64,000 nucleotides of DNA, taken from positions 186,001-250,000 of the forward strand of contig NZ_JASISY010000005.1 in assembly GCF_030063365.1 (NCBI RefSeq). The letters run 5' to 3'. The DNA comes from Cryobacterium sp. PH29-G1 (GTDB taxonomy: Bacteria; Actinomycetota; Actinomycetes; Actinomycetales; Microbacteriaceae). Below the pieces are notes generated by a model, which worked only from the letters and a program-made list of their open reading frames with translations, did not search any database and was not told the DNA's origin. How positions within the stretch are numbered: the stretch's first letter is position 1; every line of letters starts with the position of its first letter. Of this stretch, positions 1 through 9,371 are shown piece after piece. The position numbers were made by a program, and so were the translations under genes.

Positions 1-819
1 GGTGTCTTCATTGGCCAAGTCCTCCTTGTAGGAGTTGCCCTTGATGTTGCGGATCTGGCCGTCGGAGACCTGTTTTTTGAACTCGTCGATGGCGGCGGTG
101 AATTCTTCCTCGCCCCACTTGCCGGAAATATCGACGCCCTGATCGAGCATGATGAGCCCCATGGTGTCGCGCATTTCGGAGAGCACCCCGACGCGCCCCT
201 TCAGCTCCGGCGCCCAGAGGTCCTGAACCGAGGTGAGTCCCTGCGGATACTTCTCCTTGTTCCACGCCAGACCAGCGAAACCGCCCTGCCATGGCACGCT
301 CATGGCGCGCCCCGGGTCAAAATCGACGTCTTGCAGCGACGGGATCAAATTGGAGAGGTTGGGGATGTTGTCGTGGTTGAGTTCTTGGGTGTAGCCGAAC
401 CGGATCATACGACTGACCATCCAGTCGGTCAGGCAGGCCACATCAGCTCCGATGTCCTGGCCGAGGGCAAGTTGGTCTTTCACCTTGCCGTAGTAAGAAT
501 TGTTGTCGTCCACGGCCTCCCGGTATTTGACCGACAGGCCGGTCTGGGCTTTGAAAGCGTCGAGGGTCGGATAGTTGCCGGCGTCATCGACGTCGATGTA
601 CAGCGCCCAGTTATCCCAGCGAATGGTTTTGTCGGTAGCCGAGGTATCGGCCGCTGCGGTGGGCTTGGGGGCCGGTCCGCTGGAACAGGCGGCGAGCGCC
701 AGCGCGGTAGCACCGGCTCCAGCGCCGGCCAGCAGAGTGCGGCGTCCCATCTGCGCGTTCTGGGCCTGGCGAATGAGCTGGCGGATCATGGGGTCGGCGG
801 GCAGCGGCTTGGACTTCAT
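1..819 (-). CDS. Spermidine/putrescine-type ABC transporter substrate-binding lipoprotein (3' end outside window)
   Basis: Open frame of 273 codons that runs off the left edge, so the C-terminus is missing. The ATG at 817-819 is preceded by AGGAGA. The N-terminus carries a twin-arginine GRRTLL motif (residues 25-30), a hydrophobic Ala/Gly stretch and a lipobox ALAAC (Cys45), so the protein is probably a Tat-exported, membrane-anchored lipoprotein. The mature part (IRWDNWALYID..., later VPWQGGFAGLAWNKEKYPQG) looks like PotD/PotF-class periplasmic binding proteins, family SBP_bac_8. The expected role is capture of a polyamine or related solute for an ABC importer whose other genes would lie left of the window. 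The diamine-type aminotransferase and dehydrogenase at 7-11 kb support this, but the substrate is inferred. Confidence 0.85.
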   Translation of the reverse strand, partial: MKSKPLPADPMIRQLIRQAQNAQMGRRTLLAGAGAGATALALAACSSGPAPKPTAAADTSATDKTIRWDNWALYIDVDDAGNYPTLDAFKAQTGLSVKYREAVDDNNSYYGKVKDQLALGQDIGADVACLTDWMVSRMIRFGYTQELNHDNIPNLSNLIPSLQDVDFDPGRAMSVPWQGGFAGLAWNKEKYPQGLTSVQDLWAPELKGRVGVLSEMRDTMGLIMLDQGVDISGKWGEEEFTAAIDEFKKQVSDGQIRNIKGNSYKEDLANEDT

Positions 820-1052
820 TATGGTTCTCCTAGCATTCGGGGCACACACACGGTCAGAACTCGCTGCGTTGCGAGTTGGTCGATAATTGCACATATCCCC
901 GGTAGAAACACCTAAAAGAGACCAAAACATTGATCTTGCAACCGATTTGTCACGAAATCAGCACAAGCTGGCAACATTGACCCTCGAATTCGTCGGTTCA
1001 CCTCGACTAGGGTAAGCGCACAAGCGGCACCGAATTTCAACAGAGGAGCGAA

Positions 1053-2168
1053 ATGAGAATCGCTATTCCCACCGAGATCAAGAACAACGAATTTCGGGTC
1101 GCGATCACTCCGGCGGGGGTGCACGACCTCGTGCTGAACGGACACGAGGTCGTGGTTCAGACCGGTGCCGGCATTGGTTCCTCGATCAGTGATGAACAGT
1201 ATGTCGCCGCCGGTGCGACGATCCTGCCGGACGCCGCAAGTGTCTGGGCGAGCGCCGAGCTGCTGCTGAAGGTCAAGGAACCCGTAGCCAGCGAGTATGA
1301 CTATTTTCGCGCCGACCTCGTGCTGTTCACCTATCTGCATCTCGCTGCCGAACCCGAGCTGACCCGAGCCCTGCTCGCGAGCCGGGTCACGGCGATCGCC
1401 TACGAAACCGTTCAGTTGCCCTCGCGGGCCCTGCCGCTGTTGGCGCCAATGAGTGAGGTCGCTGGCCGCCTGGCCCCGATTGTCGGGGCCAACGCCATGC
1501 TCAAGCCGAACGGCGGTCCCGGCCTGTTGGTGCCCGGGGTTCCCGGCACCCATCCAGCCAAAATCGTCGTGCTCGGCGGTGGCGTTGCCGGAACTGCCGC
1601 GATGCAGGTGTCGCTCGGTCTCGGTGCCGAGGTGACAGTGCTCGACACCAACCTGTTTCGACTGCGAGAGATTGATGCCTTGCACTTCGGACGAGTCAAA
1701 ACCATCGCTTCCAACAGCTTCGAGATCGATAAAGCGGTGATGGAGGCCGACATGGTTATCGGCTCGGTGCTTATTCCGGGTGCCAAGGCGCCCAAGCTGG
1801 TCAGCAACGGCCTCGTGGCGCGCATGAAATCTGGCAGCGTACTCGTGGATATCGCCGTCGACCAGGGGGGTTGTTTTGCCGATAGCCACCCGACCACGCA
1901 CGCCGACCCCACGTTCACCGTGCACCGGTCATTGTTCTATTGCGTGGCCAACATGCCCGGTGCCGTACCGCACACGTCGACCTATGCGCTGACGAATGCC
2001 ACCCTGCCCTATGTGCGGGCCCTTGCAACTCTCGGTTGGGCCGACGCGCTGCGCGCGGACGCCGCACTGGCGCTGGGGCTCAATACCTTCGACGGGCGGC
2101 TGACCAGCCTTCCGGTGGCCCTGGCCCACGGCCTGAGTCACCGGCCTGTGGCCGAGGTTCTGCTCTAA
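1053..2168 (+). CDS. ald: Alanine dehydrogenase
   Basis: 371 aa, the usual length for NAD-dependent L-alanine dehydrogenase, which interconverts alanine and pyruvate plus ammonia. The N-terminus MRIAIPTEIKNNEFRVAIT is the family signature with the pyruvate-binding Arg and Lys region. The NAD-binding Rossmann motif VLGGGVAGTAAMQ lies near residue 175, followed by an acidic strand end VTVLDTN. The C-terminal part holds the conserved MPGAVPHTSTYALTNATLPY block. An AGAGGAGCG ribosome binding site precedes the ATG. The stop overlaps the stop of the convergent FtsK-like gene by four bases. The gene appears monocistronic; the 233 bp upstream hold no other gene. Confidence 0.97.
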   Translation: MRIAIPTEIKNNEFRVAITPAGVHDLVLNGHEVVVQTGAGIGSSISDEQYVAAGATILPDAASVWASAELLLKVKEPVASEYDYFRADLVLFTYLHLAAEPELTRALLASRVTAIAYETVQLPSRALPLLAPMSEVAGRLAPIVGANAMLKPNGGPGLLVPGVPGTHPAKIVVLGGGVAGTAAMQVSLGLGAEVTVLDTNLFRLREIDALHFGRVKTIASNSFEIDKAVMEADMVIGSVLIPGAKAPKLVSNGLVARMKSGSVLVDIAVDQGGCFADSHPTTHADPTFTVHRSLFYCVANMPGAVPHTSTYALTNATLPYVRALATLGWADALRADAALALGLNTFDGRLTSLPVALAHGLSHRPVAEVLL

Positions 2169-5100
2169 CGACCCCGGCCCGAGTCAGGTTGCGTGGCCGG
2201 TTGCGGTGCCGGTTGCGGTACCGTGGCCGGGGCAGGGAAGGGGAGCGAGGACGGTTCTGGCAATACCGCGCGGGTGACCTCACCGTCGGGGTGCAACACC
2301 CAGACCCGTCCCCCCGAGGGAGCCAGTGGCGGCGGCAGCTCCCGGCGGTGGCTGAGCAGCCGAAAGTCCGACAGGCTGCACCGGTCAAAGACCAGGGTGG
2401 CAGGCTGGCCGTTCGCACCGGGGCCGCGCAACCGGGCCAGCAACGACCAGTGCGACTGCCAGGTTTCGGAATCACCGACGACCAGAAGCCGAGCGGCCGG
2501 ATCCAGCGCGTTCTCCTCATCGGTGACCACCAGGTTCGCGGTCGATGCCGCCGGCGTTCCCGCCAGCTCAATCACCGTGTTGGGCGGTCCACCAGGTAGA
2601 ACACCGCGCAGTCGTTGCGCGGTGCGCGCCGGAGACGACGACACGATCAGGAGATGGCCGCGGGCGGGCAGATACGGGACCGGCGGAGCTGCTGCCCGCG
2701 GCAGCGCAGCCGCGGGCGCCAGCAGCTGCACGCGCAGGGCATGCCAGACTCCCCCGCCCGGCGGCAACGCCGGGTAGTAGCTGGCCGATTGGCCGCCCGC
2801 CGCGAGGTGGTCCTGCACATTCGGCAATTTCAGCAGCAGGGTGCTCTGACATAGGGCTGCCAGCCCTGGCACCATACTGGTGTGACGTTGCACGGCGACG
2901 ACGACGTGCACACCGGCCGCCGGTCCGTCTCGGAGCAGCCCCGTGAGCAGATCGACTGCGGCCAGCCGATGGTCCGGCTGCCAGCGGGCGCATAGGGAGT
3001 CAAAGTCGTCGAACAGCAGCACGCGGGGTGCTGCCGACGTCTGCTGTCCGGTATCGATCCGCTCGGTGATGCTCGCGAGGGCGTCCCAGGCCACTTCGAC
3101 GTCGGCCGTAACCAATTCGGCAGCCAGGTGATCTGCGCTCATCCCGGCGAGCGTGTGCAGCAGCGTGGTTTTTCCGGAACCGGCTCCGCCGATGACGAGG
3201 AGATGCCCGTCCGTTTCGGGCGCGTAGGTGAACACGCGATACCGCTGGTGTTCGGGTTCATCAAGCAGCCCAAGGGCAAAACCGGGCACCGGGGCTTCTC
3301 CCCACTCGGACTCTTGCGGGTGCGCCTCTTGCAGGTGCGCCTCTTGCAGATTCACCCTCTGCAGGTCGACTGCGGTGACCCGAGCCGGGAGCACGTCCAA
3401 CCACGGGCGTCGCACACCCTCGAGGACGGCGCACCCCTCCGGCATCGCAGCAGCAGCCGCAGCCGCAGCGATGGTCGCAATATCATGGTCCCCGGTCGTC
3501 GCAACCTGGCACAGCACCGGTTCACCCGTTTCAATGGCGACCACACACCGACCGGGCAGGTTCGGTGCCAACGCGGCCGCAGCATCCGTACCGATCACCG
3601 CTTGGCTGTCGGCGCGGTTGTTCACCCGCAGCGACAGGCGCAGGCTGCAGTTCGCCAACAGCGCGTCACGCACGATCCCGGCCGGCCGTTGCGTGCACAG
3701 GACCAGGTGCACGCCGAGGGAGCGGCCGCGGGCGGCGATGTCCACAAACAAAGCGTGCAACTCGGGGAACACGCCGAGCATGGTCGCGAACTCATCGACG
3801 ACGATGACCAGCCGGGGCAGCGGATGCTCCAGTCTCTCGTCGGTCACGTCCCGCGCGCCGACCGCGCTCAGCATCCGCTCGCGATAGCGAAGCTCGGCTC
3901 CCAAACTGGCCAAAGCACGCGTGGCGGTGTGTGCGTCGAGGTCGGTGATGAGGCCAACGCAGTGCGGCAGCACACCGAGCGGGTGAAAGGCGGCTCCGCC
4001 TTTGAAATCGACGAGCAGAAAATTCACCTGGCGGGGCGAGTAGGCGGCGGCCAGCGCGGCGACCCAAGTGGTGAGGAGCTCGCTCTTGCCGCTGCCGGTC
4101 GTTCCGCCCACCACGGCGTGCGGTCCGGACCTGACCAGATCGATGTGCATCGGGCCGTTTCGACCAACGCCGATCAGGCAGTCGAGGCTCGGCGGGGCGG
4201 CATCCCGTCTGCCGGCCGCGCTGCCCGGAGCCAGTCCCGCTGGGTGTTCGAGCAGGTCTGTCATGGCGACCGTGGCGGGGAGTACCCCGCCCGTTGCCAC
4301 GAGACCGGCGGCTCGCGCTTGCTCGGCGAGCGTCACCGCGAAGGCAGCAGCCTCGGCTCGGGCGAGCAATTCCGGGCAAAAGTCCAGTGGCGGCACACGA
4401 TTCGGCGAACGGATCACCTGCGCCCGTGCCGGCCCACCCACGCGCACGACCGTTCCACACCCGGGCGGTAAATCGTCCAGCCTCGTCGCCAACACCACCA
4501 GCAGCCGTCCCCGAGCCGGTTCGACACTCCCTGGTTGCCAGGCCGCCGATTGACAAAGCACGAGGGTGAGCGGGCGCGGTGTGGCAGCCGCGTGTGGGAG
4601 CTGAGCCACCCACGCCCAGTCGGTCGAACTGGCGTCGATTTCAGTGGACACGCCCAGCTCGGCCGGGGGCAGGGCAAAGCAGAGTTGCACGAGCACGGCG
4701 CGGGCGAGGCCGGCCGTCAGTGGCCCTGGTCCGACGATGCCCAGCCCGTGCGTCAAGTCGACGACGATCGGGGCTTCGGTCACGGTCGCCGCCCAATCAC
4801 GAAGTTCCCGGTGCTCGTTCGGGGCGTTCGCGCCGCCGAGTCGGATGCCGCTCGGAGCCGGACCCGAACCCAATGCGATGAGGGTGGCGTCCGTTTGCCG
4901 CCAGCGCGCGGCCGCCGCTTCGCCGTGCACAATATTACGAGCCGATGGCGTGTGCTGCCACGCCTGGTCGCGCCACCGGGCCTGACGTTCGGCGATCAAT
5001 GTCCGGAGCAGGGCTACGGCCTCGGTCTGCGATGCCGCTTCCGTGCGGCGGCGCTTGCGGCCCGAGCGTTTCGAATCGAACATGCTCGCGAGCGCGATGA

Positions 5101-5323
5101 TGGGGCTCAGAACGGCGAAGATCACGGCGAAGGCGGAGCCGGTGATCATCCAGATGATTCCCGCAGCGACCAGGGGTGCCACCGTGGCGAGCAGGGGAAA
5201 GCCAGTGGGCGGTATCGCAGCCGGTGCTGGCGGCAGGGAGAGGCTTTCATCAACGGTGGACACCCGTCCAGCAGACCAGACTGTCAATCGGGACCGGGCC
5301 TCGAACGGTCTATCCGTGCACAA
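2165..5323 (-). CDS. EccC/EssC-like FtsK/SpoIIIE ATPase (type VII secretion-type)
   Basis: 1052 aa if translation starts at the TTG at 5323; a GTG at 5263 is an alternative and neither has a strong ribosome binding site. Two membrane segments lie near residues 43-80, then a basic cytoplasmic stretch. The first ATPase domain has Walker A GGTTGSGKSE (about residue 410) and Walker B LVIVVDEF (about 500), with the FtsK LLVDFKGGAAF motif. A second domain has GGAGSGKTTLL (about 715) and VLLFDDFD (about 770). A third, degenerate domain lacks a clear P-loop. This order matches the motor ATPase of ESX/type VII systems (EccC/EssC). It is the last gene of a PP2C-PhnA-FHA-ATPase unit. No WXG100 substrate, EccB, EccD or mycosin gene is in the window. 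Confidence 0.85.
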   Translation of the reverse strand: MCTDRPFEARSRLTVWSAGRVSTVDESLSLPPAPAAIPPTGFPLLATVAPLVAAGIIWMITGSAFAVIFAVLSPIIALASMFDSKRSGRKRRRTEAASQTEAVALLRTLIAERQARWRDQAWQHTPSARNIVHGEAAAARWRQTDATLIALGSGPAPSGIRLGGANAPNEHRELRDWAATVTEAPIVVDLTHGLGIVGPGPLTAGLARAVLVQLCFALPPAELGVSTEIDASSTDWAWVAQLPHAAATPRPLTLVLCQSAAWQPGSVEPARGRLLVVLATRLDDLPPGCGTVVRVGGPARAQVIRSPNRVPPLDFCPELLARAEAAAFAVTLAEQARAAGLVATGGVLPATVAMTDLLEHPAGLAPGSAAGRRDAAPPSLDCLIGVGRNGPMHIDLVRSGPHAVVGGTTGSGKSELLTTWVAALAAAYSPRQVNFLLVDFKGGAAFHPLGVLPHCVGLITDLDAHTATRALASLGAELRYRERMLSAVGARDVTDERLEHPLPRLVIVVDEFATMLGVFPELHALFVDIAARGRSLGVHLVLCTQRPAGIVRDALLANCSLRLSLRVNNRADSQAVIGTDAAAALAPNLPGRCVVAIETGEPVLCQVATTGDHDIATIAAAAAAAAMPEGCAVLEGVRRPWLDVLPARVTAVDLQRVNLQEAHLQEAHPQESEWGEAPVPGFALGLLDEPEHQRYRVFTYAPETDGHLLVIGGAGSGKTTLLHTLAGMSADHLAAELVTADVEVAWDALASITERIDTGQQTSAAPRVLLFDDFDSLCARWQPDHRLAAVDLLTGLLRDGPAAGVHVVVAVQRHTSMVPGLAALCQSTLLLKLPNVQDHLAAGGQSASYYPALPPGGGVWHALRVQLLAPAAALPRAAAPPVPYLPARGHLLIVSSSPARTAQRLRGVLPGGPPNTVIELAGTPAASTANLVVTDEENALDPAARLLVVGDSETWQSHWSLLARLRGPGANGQPATLVFDRCSLSDFRLLSHRRELPPPLAPSGGRVWVLHPDGEVTRAVLPEPSSLPFPAPATVPQPAPQPATQPDSGRGR
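3311..3370 (-). repeat. Four 15-bp tandem units inside the EccC-like gene
   Basis: Units 3311-3325, 3326-3340, 3341-3355 and 3356-3370 are diverged copies of CTCTTGCAGGTGCGC (plus-strand sense). They keep frame and encode LQEAH-type pentapeptides (read as LQRVN, LQEAH, LQEAH, PQE) in the linker between the first and second ATPase domains. Because the unit is a multiple of three, copy-number change would alter only linker length. Confidence 0.85.
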
Positions 5324-5373
5324 TTGGCATCGGGGTTGCCGGTGGAGGAGGAACCCCGACTCGAGCGACTACC

Positions 5374-5961
5374 TCAGTCGATACTGAAGGAGTGGTCGGC
5401 GATTTCGACCCGCGTGCCTCGTGGCAGAACGTACCGTCGCCCGGGTTCGAGCGATTCCGCTGTTTCTCCGGGGCGGCGAATGACGGTGCCGTTGCCCGAG
5501 ACCCGATCGCTGACCCAGAACTCGCCGTCGTGCTGGCCGAACTCCAGGTGAGTTTTCGAGACGGATCGGTCGGCGTCGGTAACCCGGATCAGGTCGTCGA
5601 AGATCTCGTCTGGTTGGGGCAGGGGTTTGCGGCCGATCAGGCCGGACCCGTCGACGGATACGCGTTGGCCCGTGCTGAAACGCAGGACGAAAGTTGAACA
5701 GCTGGGGAGCGCCGGCGCAGCAACGGGCGTGGGCGCAGGCGGAGCAGCGGGGGTCGGCACAGCGGCGGGGCTCGGCCCAGAAGTGGGAACCGGTACGGAA
5801 ACGACCGCGTTCGAGCGCGGAAGGCGCGCAATGATCGTCGTGTCGTTCGGGCGCCGGTCTGGACGTTTGCGCGACTCCACGGTGGCGGTGCGGGAACTTC
5901 CGCATTCGCCGCAGAACATAGCCCCGACCGGCAGCCAGGCGCCGCAAATCTGACAGGTCAC
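5374..5961 (-). CDS. Zinc-ribbon and FHA domain protein
   Basis: 195 aa from a GTG at 5961. Residues 1-22 form a zinc ribbon with two CxxC pairs (CQICG ... CGECG). A Pro/Ala-rich linker (about 50-85) leads to a C-terminal FHA domain (about 90-195) with GLIGRKP, SVSKTHLEF and VSDRVSGNGTVI, which are the conserved GR, SxxH and NG phosphothreonine-binding positions. It probably reads phosphorylation set by a Ser/Thr kinase and reversed by the PP2C phosphatase two genes upstream. In Firmicute type VII systems FHA domains are fused to the motor ATPase (EssC); here the FHA protein is encoded 50 bp before the ATPase gene, so a regulatory partnership is inferred. Confidence 0.85.
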   Translation of the reverse strand: MTCQICGAWLPVGAMFCGECGSSRTATVESRKRPDRRPNDTTIIARLPRSNAVVSVPVPTSGPSPAAVPTPAAPPAPTPVAAPALPSCSTFVLRFSTGQRVSVDGSGLIGRKPLPQPDEIFDDLIRVTDADRSVSKTHLEFGQHDGEFWVSDRVSGNGTVIRRPGETAESLEPGRRYVLPRGTRVEIADHSFSID

Positions 5962-5973
5962 AATGAACTCAAC

Positions 5974-6327
5974 CTAGACCTTCTTGACCACGCTGGATTT
6001 GAGCTGCATGAACCCGAAACCATCCACCTTGCAGTCGATGTCGTGGCCGTCAACGGGATCGACGACGCGGATGTTGCGCACCTTGGTCCCCACCTTGATG
6101 GACAACGACTGGCCCTTGACCTTGAGGTCCTTGATGATCGACACGGTGTCTCCGTCGGCCAAAACGGTGCCAAAGGCGTCTGTGACAACGACTTCCTGTT
6201 CCTCTTCAACGGGTTCGTCCGACCACTCGTGAGCACACAGCGGGCAGACCAACAGCGCGCCCATCTCGTACGTCAGGTCGCTGGAGCATTCAGGGCACGG
6301 GGGCAGGGTGTCATTCACTCGGTCCAT
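5974..6327 (-). CDS. PhnA/YjdM-like zinc-ribbon protein
   Basis: 117 aa from the ATG at 6327. An N-terminal zinc ribbon (CPECSSD ... CPLCAHEW) is followed by an acidic linker and a PhnA-type beta domain with [21 protein letters not shown] and a C-terminal LKSSVVKKV. The length and both domains match the PhnA/YjdM family. Despite the name, the family has no firmly established role in phosphonate use and its function is unclear. It lies 12 bp upstream of the FHA gene and 43 bp downstream of the phosphatase gene, so it is co-transcribed with them. Whether it works with that signalling unit is not shown by the sequence. Confidence 0.88.
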   Translation of the reverse strand: MDRVNDTLPPCPECSSDLTYEMGALLVCPLCAHEWSDEPVEEEQEVVVTDAFGTVLADGDTVSIIKDLKVKGQSLSIKVGTKVRNIRVVDPVDGHDIDCKVDGFGFMQLKSSVVKKV

Positions 6328-6370
6328 ATTACGCGACCGCTCGGTGCCGCCGACCGAGACGAGTGGATGA

Positions 6371-7174
<804 letters not shown>

Positions 7175-7325
7175 GGGTGGTGCCTTCCGAGTGTGGGGCA
7201 CAAAATCGTCCCCGCCGGTCCAACGTTCGCCGAAGGACTTGCACCATAATAACGTCACCGCTCGTGGCCACCGTACCGGCCCGGTCAATCGACCGCCCAT
7301 GCTCGGGCCGGCGCTGCCTGTTTAC

Positions 7326-8762
7326 CTACCTACCGATGTACGACATTACGTGCTTCATCCGGGTGTAGTCCTCAAATCCATACATCGACAGATCTTTGCC
7401 GTAGCCGGAGTGCTTGAACCCACCGTGCGGCATCTCCGCCACGATCGGGATGTGCGTGTTGATCCAGACGCAACCGAAGTCCAGATGCTTGGCGAAGCGC
7501 ATCGCGCGACCGTGGTCGCGGGTCCAGACCGACGACGCCAGACCGTACTGCACGTCGTTGGCGAAGCGGAGCGCCTCGGCCTCGTCAGTGAAGCGTTGCA
7601 CCGTCATCATCGGGCCGAAGATCTCCTGCTGCACGGCCTCGTCGGTCTGCATCAACCCGCTGACAATGGTCGCTTCGTGAAAATAACCGGTCGTGCCCAC
7701 GCGATGTCCGCCCAGTTCGAGAACGGCATGGTCGGGCAGTCGATCCACAAAACCCGACACCTGCGCGAGCTGGTTGACGTTGTTGACCGGACCGAACAGG
7801 ATCCCTTCCGCGCTGGGCGCTCCGGTGCGGGCGTTATTCCGGGCATAGTCGGCGAGTGCGGCGACGAATTCGTCGTGAATTCCCGACTGCACGAGCAGTC
7901 GGGTAGCGGCCGTGCAGTCCTGACCGGCGTTGAAGAAGCCAGCGGCTACGATCCCGGCCACGGCGAGCTCGATGTCGGCATCGTCGAACACGATCACCGG
8001 AGCCTTGCCCCCGAGTTCGAGGTGCACGCGCTTGAGGTCGTGGGAGGCAGCCTCAGCAACGGCCATTCCAGCCCGCACCGAACCGGTGATCGACACGAGC
8101 TGCGGCGTCTTGTGATCAATCATGGCGGCACCGGTCGTGCGGTCACCGGTGATCACGTTGAGCACGCCGTCCGGCAGAAACTCAGCGGCGATTTCGGCGA
8201 GCAGCAGGGTGGCGGTCGGAGTGGTGTCCGAGGGCTTCAGCACCGTGGTGTTACCGGCAGCGAGAGCGGGCGCAAATTTCCAGACCGCCATGTTCAACGG
8301 GTAATTCCACGGTGTGACCTGGCCGACCACTCCGATCGGCTCGCGGCGAACGAACGAGGTGTGGTCAGTCATATATTCGCCGGCCGCGCGGCCTTCCAGG
8401 TTGCGTGCGGCGCCGGCAAAGAAACGGATCTGATCGACTGAGAGCAGAATCTCATCATCGACGAGAGTGGAGCGGGGCTTTCCGGTATCGAGGGACTCGG
8501 CATCCGCGAATTCCTCGGCACGCGCTTCCATCGCATCCGCGATGCGAAAGAGCGCGAGCTGCCGTACGGCTGGCGTCGTTTCACCCCAGATTTCAAAAGC
8601 GGATGCCGCTGCCCGATAGGCAACGTCCACATCGTTCGCGTTTGAGATGGGACTGCTGCCATAGACCGTTTCGGTCGCCGGATCGATGAGATCGAATCGA
8701 TCCTCCGAGGTCGACGGGGTGTAGCGGCCATTGATGAAGTTGCGAAGTTCGGGTGCGCTCAT
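7326..8762 (-). CDS. NAD(P)-dependent aldehyde dehydrogenase, aminobutyraldehyde/betaine-aldehyde type
   Basis: 478 aa from the ATG at 8762; a TACACT -10 box ends seven bases before it, so the mRNA is probably leaderless. Class motifs are complete: VTPWNYPL, the catalytic Glu in LELGGKAP (about residue 247), and the catalytic Cys in NAGQDCTAAT (about 282). The C-terminal HGGFKHSGYGKDLSMYGFEDYTR is typical of gamma-aminobutyraldehyde dehydrogenases (PatD/PuuC-like). It is divergent from an Lrp regulator and an aminotransferase that would produce its aldehyde, so a transaminase-dehydrogenase route from putrescine-like diamines to an amino acid is the best reading. Betaine aldehyde is an alternative substrate. 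Confidence 0.87.
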   Translation of the reverse strand: MSAPELRNFINGRYTPSTSEDRFDLIDPATETVYGSSPISNANDVDVAYRAAASAFEIWGETTPAVRQLALFRIADAMEARAEEFADAESLDTGKPRSTLVDDEILLSVDQIRFFAGAARNLEGRAAGEYMTDHTSFVRREPIGVVGQVTPWNYPLNMAVWKFAPALAAGNTTVLKPSDTTPTATLLLAEIAAEFLPDGVLNVITGDRTTGAAMIDHKTPQLVSITGSVRAGMAVAEAASHDLKRVHLELGGKAPVIVFDDADIELAVAGIVAAGFFNAGQDCTAATRLLVQSGIHDEFVAALADYARNNARTGAPSAEGILFGPVNNVNQLAQVSGFVDRLPDHAVLELGGHRVGTTGYFHEATIVSGLMQTDEAVQQEIFGPMMTVQRFTDEAEALRFANDVQYGLASSVWTRDHGRAMRFAKHLDFGCVWINTHIPIVAEMPHGGFKHSGYGKDLSMYGFEDYTRMKHVMSYIGR

Positions 8763-8850
8763 GCGGCCCAGTGTACCTAAATCGGTTTCAGATGCACCCA
8801 GATTCACGAATGAAATGCTCAGTGATTTGCATAAATCGCGACGGATTCGC

Positions 8851-8879
8851 TTGCCGAAGCGCATTTGGACTGACAGAAT
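8851..8879 (+). promoter_or_regulatory. Candidate promoter for the Lrp gene (leaderless)
   Basis: TTGCCG (8851-8856), a 17-bp spacer and CAGAAT (8874-8879) lie so that the +1 would fall on the A of the ATG at 8886. The -10 box matches TANNNT less well than the other leaderless sites in this window. Confidence 0.45.
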
Positions 8880-8885
8880 CGATGC

Positions 8886-9368
8886 ATGAATGGACAAAGG
8901 CGCAGTCACCCCGCCAAGCCAGCCCAGCTCGATGATGTCTCGAAAAAAATCATCGAGCAGCTTCAGGCCGACGGACGTCGCTCCTACGCGGAGATCGGCA
9001 AAGCCGTCGGTCTCAGCGAGGCGGCTGTGCGCCAACGCGTGCAGAAACTCACCGAGTCCGGCGTCATGCAGGTCGTTGCCGTCACCGACCCGATGCAGCT
9101 GGGCTTCTTTCGCCAGGCGATGATCGGCATTCGAGCTTCGTCTGACACCCGCGTGTTGGCCGAGCAACTGGCGGCTATCGATGCCGTCGACTATTTGGTG
9201 CTCACGGCCGGCTCCTTTGACATTCTCGCCGAGGTCGTCTGCGAAGACGACGACGAACTACTCGAATTGCTCAACGCTAAGATCCGCAATCTCGATGGAG
9301 TCCTCTCCACCGAGACGTTCGTTTATCTCAAACTCCACAAACAGTTCTATAACTGGGGAACACGGTAA
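8886..9368 (+). CDS. Lrp/AsnC-family transcriptional regulator
   Basis: 160 aa. The N-terminal winged helix-turn-helix (about residues 14-65: LDDVSKKIIEQLQADGRRSY ... GLSEAAVRQRVQKL) is followed by an AsnC ligand-binding domain (about 80-155) with the VLTAGSFDILAEVVC strand. Three bases separate its stop from the aminotransferase start, so the two are co-transcribed, and the aldehyde dehydrogenase gene diverges on the other side. It probably senses an amino acid or amine and controls both transcripts. Lrp homologues at the head of diamine or GABA transaminase operons are common in actinobacteria. The ATG at 8882 is out of frame. Confidence 0.93.
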   Translation: MNGQRRSHPAKPAQLDDVSKKIIEQLQADGRRSYAEIGKAVGLSEAAVRQRVQKLTESGVMQVVAVTDPMQLGFFRQAMIGIRASSDTRVLAEQLAAIDAVDYLVLTAGSFDILAEVVCEDDDELLELLNAKIRNLDGVLSTETFVYLKLHKQFYNWGTR

Positions 9369-9371
9369 AAA

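Noticed and set aside
912-1925. 337-codon minus-strand frame
   Set aside because: Antisense to ald; no motif and shadow-like composition.
3128-4471. 447-codon plus-strand open frame
   Set aside because: Antisense shadow of the EccC-like gene, which has clear ATPase motifs; the plus frame has none.
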